From JBBSUX01 sp038234045 (GTDB lineage Bacteria; Pseudomonadota; Gammaproteobacteria; Burkholderiales; Burkholderiaceae_C): a stretch of DNA of 27,197 nucleotides. The notes beneath the pieces are model-generated. The model searched no databases, had not been told where the DNA came from, and worked only from the letters and a program-made list of their open reading frames with translations. The translations under genes were made by a program, and so were the position numbers. This document shows positions 22,217 to 27,197 of the stretch, in pieces; position 1 is the first letter of the stretch, and the number at the start of each line of letters is the position of its first letter. The stretch covers positions 1 to 27,197 of the forward strand of contig JBBSUX010000007.1 in the NCBI GenBank assembly GCA_038234045.1, given 5' to 3'.

Positions 22217-25200
22217 TTAACCTGTCGCCGGATCGCGCCGGATGCGAAACCAGGCTGCGTACATCGCAGGCAGTGCCAGCAGGGTCAGTACGGTTGCCAC
22301 GATCAGACCGCCCATGATGGCAACCGCCATCGGGCCCCAGAAAACGCTACGCGAAAGGGGGATCATGGCCAACACCGCTGCCGCAGCGGTCAGAACGATG
22401 GGGCGTAGCCGGCGCACCGCAGATTCGACGATTGCGTTCCAGGCTGGCACGCCTCGAGCCCGATCCTGCTCGATCTGGTCGATCAGGATTACCGAATTGC
22501 GCTGGATCATTCCCATCAACGCGATCACACCCAGGAGCGCAACGAAGCCGAACGGGCGCCCGAGCAGCAGCAGCGCAGCCGCTACGCCGGCAATGCCAAA
22601 CGGACCAGTGATGAAAACCAGCACGGCACGACTGAAGCTGTGCAGTTGCAGCATCAACAGCGTGAAGGTGAGAAACAGCATGATGGGCACACCCGCAGCG
22701 ATCGATGACGAGCCCTTGCTGCTCTCTTCGACAGCGCCCGCCACCTCTATCCGGTAGCCGGGATGGCCATTGAGCTGCCAGCCCGCTTCGAGCTTGCGCA
22801 ACGCGGGTAGCAACTCGTTCGTGACCGTTGCACCCTGCAAACCCTCTGTGATGTCCGACTGGACGGTGATGGCGTAGCTCCGGTTCTCGCGCCACATCAC
22901 GCCGTACTCCCAGGCGAATTCCTCATGCGCGATCTGCGTGAGCGGGATGCTGCGTCCCGACGCCGTCGGAACGTAGGCATTCTGAAGATCGGAAATGGCG
23001 TCGCGTTCGGACTTCGGCTGGCGCAGCACGATATCAATCAGGCGATCGCCTTCACGGTACTGGCCAATGGCCGTGCCACTCAGAAGCGTGCGGGTGGCCT
23101 GCGCAATTTGCTGACTGGTAACGCCGAGTGCCCGGGCTTTGTCCTGATCGACCATCAGGCGCACCGATTTGACCGACTCGTTCCAGTTGTCGTTGGTGCC
23201 GATGGTGTGCGCGTTCTGGCGCATGAGTGCTTCGACCTCATTTGCCCGTTGACGTAATTGCGCCGGATCGGGTCCCATGACGCGAAACTGCACCGGATAC
23301 GGCACAGGAGGGCCTGAGGGCAAGAGCTTCACGCGGCCGCGCACCTCGGGAAATTCCCTGGCCATCAATGCCGGTAGCGCGAGACGTATGCGCTCGCGAT
23401 CCTTCAGGTTGGCGGGCAGCAGAATCATCTGCGAGACATTGGTCTGAGGGAAAACCTGGTCGAGCGGAAGGTAGAACCGCGGCACACCCGAGCCGATCCA
23501 GGTCGCCACACTTTGCACGCCGGAAATCTTGCGAAGACGTGCCTCCACCCGCAAGGTGACCGCTTCCTGGGCTGCAAAACTGGTGCCCTCTGGCGACCAG
23601 ACGTCCACCAGAATTTCCGGCCGGCTCGAGTCCGGGAAAAACTGCTGCTGCACGCGACCCATGCCAAGAATGCCCAGCGCAAACACGACAACGGTCGCAC
23701 CGATGGTGATCCAGCGGTGATCGACACACCAGCCCACGGTAGAGCGAAAGCGCGCATAGAACGCGCTATCGAACATTTCGTGCGGACTGCCACTGTCACC
23801 GTCATGGTGCGGTGCGACGTGCGGCGGAATTTTCAGCAGCAACGTTCCAAGATACGGAACGAAATACACCGACACCAGCCAGCTCACAAGCAGCGCCACG
23901 GTGGTTACCGCAAAGATCGCGAAGGTGTATTCACCCACCGTAGACCGCGCCAGACCAATCGGTAGAAAACCCGCCGCAGTGATGAGCGTTCCGGTCAGCA
24001 TCGGCATGGCGGTGAGTTCGTAGGCGAAGGTTGCAGCGCGGGCCTTGTCGTAGCCCTCCTCCATCTTTCGCACCATCATTTCAACCGCAATGATGGCGTC
24101 GTCGACCAACAGGCCGAGCGCAATGATGAGCGACCCGAGCGAGATCTTGTGCAGCCCGATGCCCCAGTAGTCCATCGCCAGAAAAGTGATGGCCAGCACC
24201 AGAGGAATGGTGATCCCCACCACCAGCCCCGGACGGACATCCAGCGTGTAGCCCTGCCACCAACGCCGCGCGCCAGCGCGACGATGCAGCCCAAGCGCGA
24301 CAAAGCTCACCGCCAGCACGATGACGATCGCTTCGATCAGCGTATGAATGAATTCACCGACCGATCCAGTCACGGCGGCCGGCTGATCCTGGATCTGCGC
24401 GAGCTTGGCTCCGACTGGCAGCGTGTGATCGAGCTGGTTGGTTTCGATGCGCAATGCCTTGCCGAGTGCAACGATGTCACCGCCCTTGGCCATCGAAACA
24501 CCGAGGGCTACCACCTGCTGCCCCTCGAACCGTACCTTGACGCTTGGCGGATCCTGATAGCCACGACGGATCTCGGCGATGTCGCCAAGCCGCAGCTGGT
24601 TGCCGGAGCTGCCGCGAATCGGCATGTCGCGCAACTGTGCAACCGCTTCGAAAGCGCCCTGCACCCTTACCTGCACCACATCCTGCGGCGCCTGCACCGC
24701 GCCCGCGCTTTCCACGGCATTTTGCTGTCCGATTTGATCGAGCACCGTATTCAGATTCAGGCCGAGCTGCGCCAGGCGCTGCTGCGGGATCTCGATGTAG
24801 ATCTTCTGATCCTGCACGCCGAAGAGCTCGACCTTGGCCACGTCCTTGACCCGCAGGAGCTGCTGACGCACCGATTCGGCGAGCACACGCTGCTCTTCGG
24901 GGTTGAATCCGTCTGTCTCGAGCGCGTAGATCACGCCATAGACATCGCCAAAATCGTCGTTGAAGAACGGCCCCTGCACGTTGCCGGGAAGGGTGTAGCG
25001 GATGTCGCCGATCTTCTTTCTCACTGTGTACCAAAGGTTGGCCACCTCGCGCGGTGGCGAGTTGTCCTTCACCTGGAAGATGATCTGCGATTCACCGGGC
25101 TTGGAATAGCTGCGGATTCGGTCGGCGTAGGGCACTTCCTGCAGCGTGCGTTCCAGCTTGCTGGTGACCTGCTCCGCAACCTGCTCGGCGGTAGCACCCG

Positions 25201-25411
25201 GCCAGTAGGTGCGGATCACCATCGCGCGGAAAGTGAAGGGAGGATCTTCGTCCTGACCAAGCTGGAAATACGCCGCAAAGCCCAGCACCATCAAGGCAAT
25301 CAGCAAATAGCGCGTCAGCGCGACATGCTCAAGCGCCCAGCGGGAGAGGTTGAAGCGCGCGCTCGGCTCGGGAGCCGGCGTTGGGGAGTCGGGAGGCAAA
25401 GCTGACGTCAT
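22217..25411 (-). CDS. RND-family efflux pump inner-membrane transporter
   Basis: This 1064-residue proton-driven transporter belongs to the AcrB/HAE family. It exports small molecules through a periplasmic adaptor and an outer-membrane channel. It shows the first membrane helix (about 28-46) followed by a large periplasmic domain with the conserved PGATAEQVAEQVTSKLE porter segment. The helix-4 proton-relay pair is in LGLLVDDAIIAVE, a second periplasmic domain follows, and the C-terminal helical bundle includes GVIALMGMIQRNSVILIDQIE. The start at 25411 is seven bases after the adaptor gene's stop codon, so the two form an operon; an ATG at 25471 inside that gene is less likely. No outer-membrane factor gene is adjacent. 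The substrate cannot be inferred. Confidence 0.93.
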   Translation of the reverse strand: MTSALPPDSPTPAPEPSARFNLSRWALEHVALTRYLLIALMVLGFAAYFQLGQDEDPPFTFRAMVIRTYWPGATAEQVAEQVTSKLERTLQEVPYADRIRSYSKPGESQIIFQVKDNSPPREVANLWYTVRKKIGDIRYTLPGNVQGPFFNDDFGDVYGVIYALETDGFNPEEQRVLAESVRQQLLRVKDVAKVELFGVQDQKIYIEIPQQRLAQLGLNLNTVLDQIGQQNAVESAGAVQAPQDVVQVRVQGAFEAVAQLRDMPIRGSSGNQLRLGDIAEIRRGYQDPPSVKVRFEGQQVVALGVSMAKGGDIVALGKALRIETNQLDHTLPVGAKLAQIQDQPAAVTGSVGEFIHTLIEAIVIVLAVSFVALGLHRRAGARRWWQGYTLDVRPGLVVGITIPLVLAITFLAMDYWGIGLHKISLGSLIIALGLLVDDAIIAVEMMVRKMEEGYDKARAATFAYELTAMPMLTGTLITAAGFLPIGLARSTVGEYTFAIFAVTTVALLVSWLVSVYFVPYLGTLLLKIPPHVAPHHDGDSGSPHEMFDSAFYARFRSTVGWCVDHRWITIGATVVVFALGILGMGRVQQQFFPDSSRPEILVDVWSPEGTSFAAQEAVTLRVEARLRKISGVQSVATWIGSGVPRFYLPLDQVFPQTNVSQMILLPANLKDRERIRLALPALMAREFPEVRGRVKLLPSGPPVPYPVQFRVMGPDPAQLRQRANEVEALMRQNAHTIGTNDNWNESVKSVRLMVDQDKARALGVTSQQIAQATRTLLSGTAIGQYREGDRLIDIVLRQPKSERDAISDLQNAYVPTASGRSIPLTQIAHEEFAWEYGVMWRENRSYAITVQSDITEGLQGATVTNELLPALRKLEAGWQLNGHPGYRIEVAGAVEESSKGSSSIAAGVPIMLFLTFTLLMLQLHSFSRAVLVFITGPFGIAGVAAALLLLGRPFGFVALLGVIALMGMIQRNSVILIDQIEQDRARGVPAWNAIVESAVRRLRPIVLTAAAAVLAMIPLSRSVFWGPMAVAIMGGLIVATVLTLLALPAMYAAWFRIRRDPATG

Positions 25412-25418
25412 GGCCGGT

Positions 25419-26699
25419 TCACCGCTGGGTCGGCGAGGCGCCAGCTGGCGCCTGTACGCTCGCCGCAACATCGGGGGTCAATCTGGTATCGGATGATTCA
25501 CTATTGAGAGCTGATTGCGCTTTTCCCCGCTTGTCTATAGCCGTATTTCCTTCATAAACCGAGACCTTCTGCCCCGGTGCAAGCACATGCACGCCGGCCG
25601 CCACCACCCGCATGCCGAGCTTCAGACCCGACGCAATCGTGACGTCGTTACCGGCGATGCCGCTGACGACGACCGGTTGTTCGTGCACCGTCATGGTCGA
25701 CTCGTCCAGAAGCCAGACCGTCATCTTCTCCCCATTGCGCCGCAGAGCGCTGGTCGGAATCCGGATACTCGCCTTTTCGGCCGCATCCACACCGGTTGCC
25801 GTGATGGACACCGTACTGCCGAGCGGGAGCGCCGCGCCATCGAGCGCCACCTTCACGGTGAAGGTGCGGGTGACAGGGTCGGCAGCCGCACCGACCTCGC
25901 GCACCTGCGCAGGGGTGGGCGGTGCAGACGGGTTACTCCAGGTGCGTACCTCCACGCGCTGGCCCGTTGCAAACCGGCGAATCTGGTCTTCGGGCACGGA
26001 GAAGACCGCGTCGCGCGGACCGTCCTGCGCCAGCCGCACGACCGGCGCGCCTGCGGCAACGACCTGACCGGGCTCGGCATCCACGCCGGTAATGACGCCC
26101 GGCGCATCGGCCCTCAGCACGGCATATCCCGTCTGGTTGCCTTGCGCCGTGAGTTGCGCCTGCGCCTGGTCGAGGCTGGCCTGCGCCGCCTTCAGGGTCG
26201 CGTCACGACGGTCCAGCTCGGCGCCGCTGATGAAGTTCTGCGCCTTGAGCGCGGAATAGCGCTTGAAATCCGCACCCGCCAGATCCCGGTTGGTGCGCGC
26301 TGCCGCGGCCTGCGCTCGCGCTGCGTCGGCAGCCAGTCGCAGATCCTGAGGATCGAGCTGCGCCAAAGGGTCTCCCGCTTTCACGCGTTGCCCGATTTCG
26401 GCCTGACGCTTCAGGATTTTGCCGCCTACGCGGAAGCCCAAGCGGGATTCGATCCGGGCGCGAACATCGCCCGCAAAGACTTGCGCACTGCCGCTCGCGC
26501 GGGTCGCAATGGTGATGAGCTTGACCGAGCGCACCGGCTCGGGCGCGGGATCAGGCCGCGAGCATCCGGCAACTGCGAGCACGGCGACGCAGCCTAAAAA
26601 AGCCAGGCGGCGTTGCGCTGAAGCGCCCGTACGGACTCGCCGACCGGTAGGCGGCGCAGCGGAGGACAACAGGCGTCGGCGCGAAAAAATTGCTGTCAT
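25419..26699 (-). CDS. RND efflux periplasmic adaptor lipoprotein (membrane fusion protein)
   Basis: This 426-residue adaptor links the inner-membrane RND pump to an outer-membrane channel. A long basic N-terminus leads into a hydrophobic stretch ending in the lipobox LAVAGC (Cys46), so it is probably lipid-anchored. A biotinyl-lipoyl-like half (VGGKILKRQAEIGQRVKAGDPLAQLD), an alpha-helical hairpin (about 115-185), the second lipoyl half (ADAPGVITGVDAEPGQVVAAG) and a beta-barrel domain follow. After APGQKVSVYEG the C-terminal tail is encoded by a low-GC dispersed repeat (residues TAIDKRGKAQSALNSE) and continues to an Ala/Pro-rich end. It is the first gene of the pump operon and is divergent from hpnC. 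Confidence 0.92.
   Translation of the reverse strand: MTAIFSRRRLLSSAAPPTGRRVRTGASAQRRLAFLGCVAVLAVAGCSRPDPAPEPVRSVKLITIATRASGSAQVFAGDVRARIESRLGFRVGGKILKRQAEIGQRVKAGDPLAQLDPQDLRLAADAARAQAAAARTNRDLAGADFKRYSALKAQNFISGAELDRRDATLKAAQASLDQAQAQLTAQGNQTGYAVLRADAPGVITGVDAEPGQVVAAGAPVVRLAQDGPRDAVFSVPEDQIRRFATGQRVEVRTWSNPSAPPTPAQVREVGAAADPVTRTFTVKVALDGAALPLGSTVSITATGVDAAEKASIRIPTSALRRNGEKMTVWLLDESTMTVHEQPVVVSGIAGNDVTIASGLKLGMRVVAAGVHVLAPGQKVSVYEGNTAIDKRGKAQSALNSESSDTRLTPDVAASVQAPAGASPTQR
25501..25558 (+). repeat. Dispersed low-GC repeat, copy B (in frame inside the adaptor gene)
   Basis: This is a 58 bp stretch of about 43% GC near the 3' end of the adaptor gene. It begins CTATTGAGAGCTGATTGCGC and ends TTCATAAA. 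It matches the murI copy except for loss of about five bases in the terminal palindrome and one base near the other end. It is read in frame on the minus strand and encodes part of a poorly conserved C-terminal tail. Confidence 0.7.
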
Positions 26700-26815
26700 G
26701 AAAGTACGGGCGATGCCCTTCGTCCAAAGTTAATGACTGGCGGGTTAGTAATTTAGGCGATCTACAGTCGCGCTGTCAATCGGCGTGCCGCGCCGCAACA
26801 ACGCACAATCCGCAT

Positions 26816-27197
26816 GTGCCAACACCCTCCTCCCCTTCAGCAATCCAGGCAGCCGTCGCCGGCGAACACTACGAGAATTTTCCGGTCGCATCCTGGCTCT
26901 GTCCGCCTCGCCTGCGGCCGCCCATCGCCGCCTTGTATGCCTTTGCCCGGACGGCTGACGACCTGGCCGACGAAGGCGACGTCCCCACAGATCAGCGCCT
27001 TGCCGACCTTGCACAATTCCGGGACGACCTGTTGGCTTCTGCTGAGGAGAAGCCGTGCTCCGACCGCTGGCCGGCAGTGTTCACGGGCTTGGGTCGCGTG
27101 CTGAACGACTGGAAACTGCCCGTCGGCTTGCTTGAAGACCTGCTCGATGCGTTCACGCAGGATGTCATCTACACCCGCGACGGGCGTTGCTACACCG
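26816..27197 (+). CDS. hpnC: Squalene synthase HpnC, 5' part (runs off the window)
   Basis: The visible 127 codons read AVAGEHYENFPVASWLCPP, then RPPIAALYAFARTADDLADEGD, as in the HpnC branch of the phytoene/squalene synthase family. The first Asp-rich motif DDLAD, which binds the diphosphate through magnesium, is present. HpnC acts with HpnD and HpnE to make squalene from farnesyl diphosphate, specifically turning presqualene diphosphate into hydroxysqualene, for hopanoid synthesis. The best start is the GTG at 26816. The overlapping ATG at 26814 is in another frame, and no in-frame ATG lies close upstream. The 3' end is cut by the window edge, so the rest of the hopanoid operon cannot be seen. 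Confidence 0.88.
   Translation, partial: MPTPSSPSAIQAAVAGEHYENFPVASWLCPPRLRPPIAALYAFARTADDLADEGDVPTDQRLADLAQFRDDLLASAEEKPCSDRWPAVFTGLGRVLNDWKLPVGLLEDLLDAFTQDVIYTRDGRCYT

Noticed and set aside
24149..25405. 418-codon plus-strand frame opposite the RND pump gene
   Set aside because: It is an antisense shadow with low-complexity His/Leu/Arg composition.

Overview
This is a GC-rich (roughly 60% or more) chromosomal window of about 27.2 kb. The gene content and order point to a betaproteobacterium of the order Burkholderiales, most likely family Comamonadaceae. The clues are a tig-clpP-clpX-lon block with a Comamonadaceae-like ClpP active-site context, a small Trp-rich membrane protein, a YgjP-type metallopeptidase, and a dispersed low-GC repeat that I associate from memory with this family. 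No phage, insertion sequence, plasmid gene or CRISPR array was seen. The genes are mostly core metabolism and housekeeping.

Layout, left to right. Positions 44-3686 (minus strand) hold lgt, a malonyl-CoA synthetase-like ligase (matB) and a LysR regulator that diverges from ilvD (plus, 3838-5532). ilvD ends in a clear intrinsic terminator. A small Trp-rich membrane protein, a periplasmic monohaem cytochrome c and a LapA-like membrane protein follow. Positions 7181-10808 (minus) hold acs and fumC. fumC diverges from the class I fumarase gene, which overlaps murI by four bases. A YgjP-type metallopeptidase and an acidic conserved protein of unknown function come next. Then comes a minus-strand tRNA group, Gly(GCC)-Cys(GCA)-Leu(UAA), in which Leu is separated from Cys by 461 bp containing a small plus-strand ORF. 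Positions 15936-21966 are the protein quality-control cluster (transcription order tig, clpP, clpX, lon), preceded by tRNA-Leu(UAG). Positions 22217-26699 encode an RND efflux pump and its membrane-fusion lipoprotein. The window ends inside hpnC (squalene/hopanoid synthesis), which runs divergently.

How the genes work together. acs and the two fumarases feed and run the TCA cycle, and matB supplies malonyl-CoA. ilvD serves branched-chain amino acid synthesis. murI and lgt serve the cell envelope. tig, ClpXP and Lon cover folding and degradation of cytoplasmic proteins.

No complete new multi-gene system was found. The most interesting signals lie below gene scale. (1) A 58-64 bp low-GC repeat family has four copies here: one read in frame through murI, one in frame through the efflux lipoprotein gene, one supplying the stop codon of lysR, and one between fumC and acs. 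(2) The last 41 bp of acs are duplicated perfectly 124 bp downstream, fused in frame to a 10-codon leader with its own start and ribosome-binding site. (3) FumC has Thr where the fumarase/aspartase signature has its substrate-binding Lys. (4) A conserved tRNA operon is apparently split.
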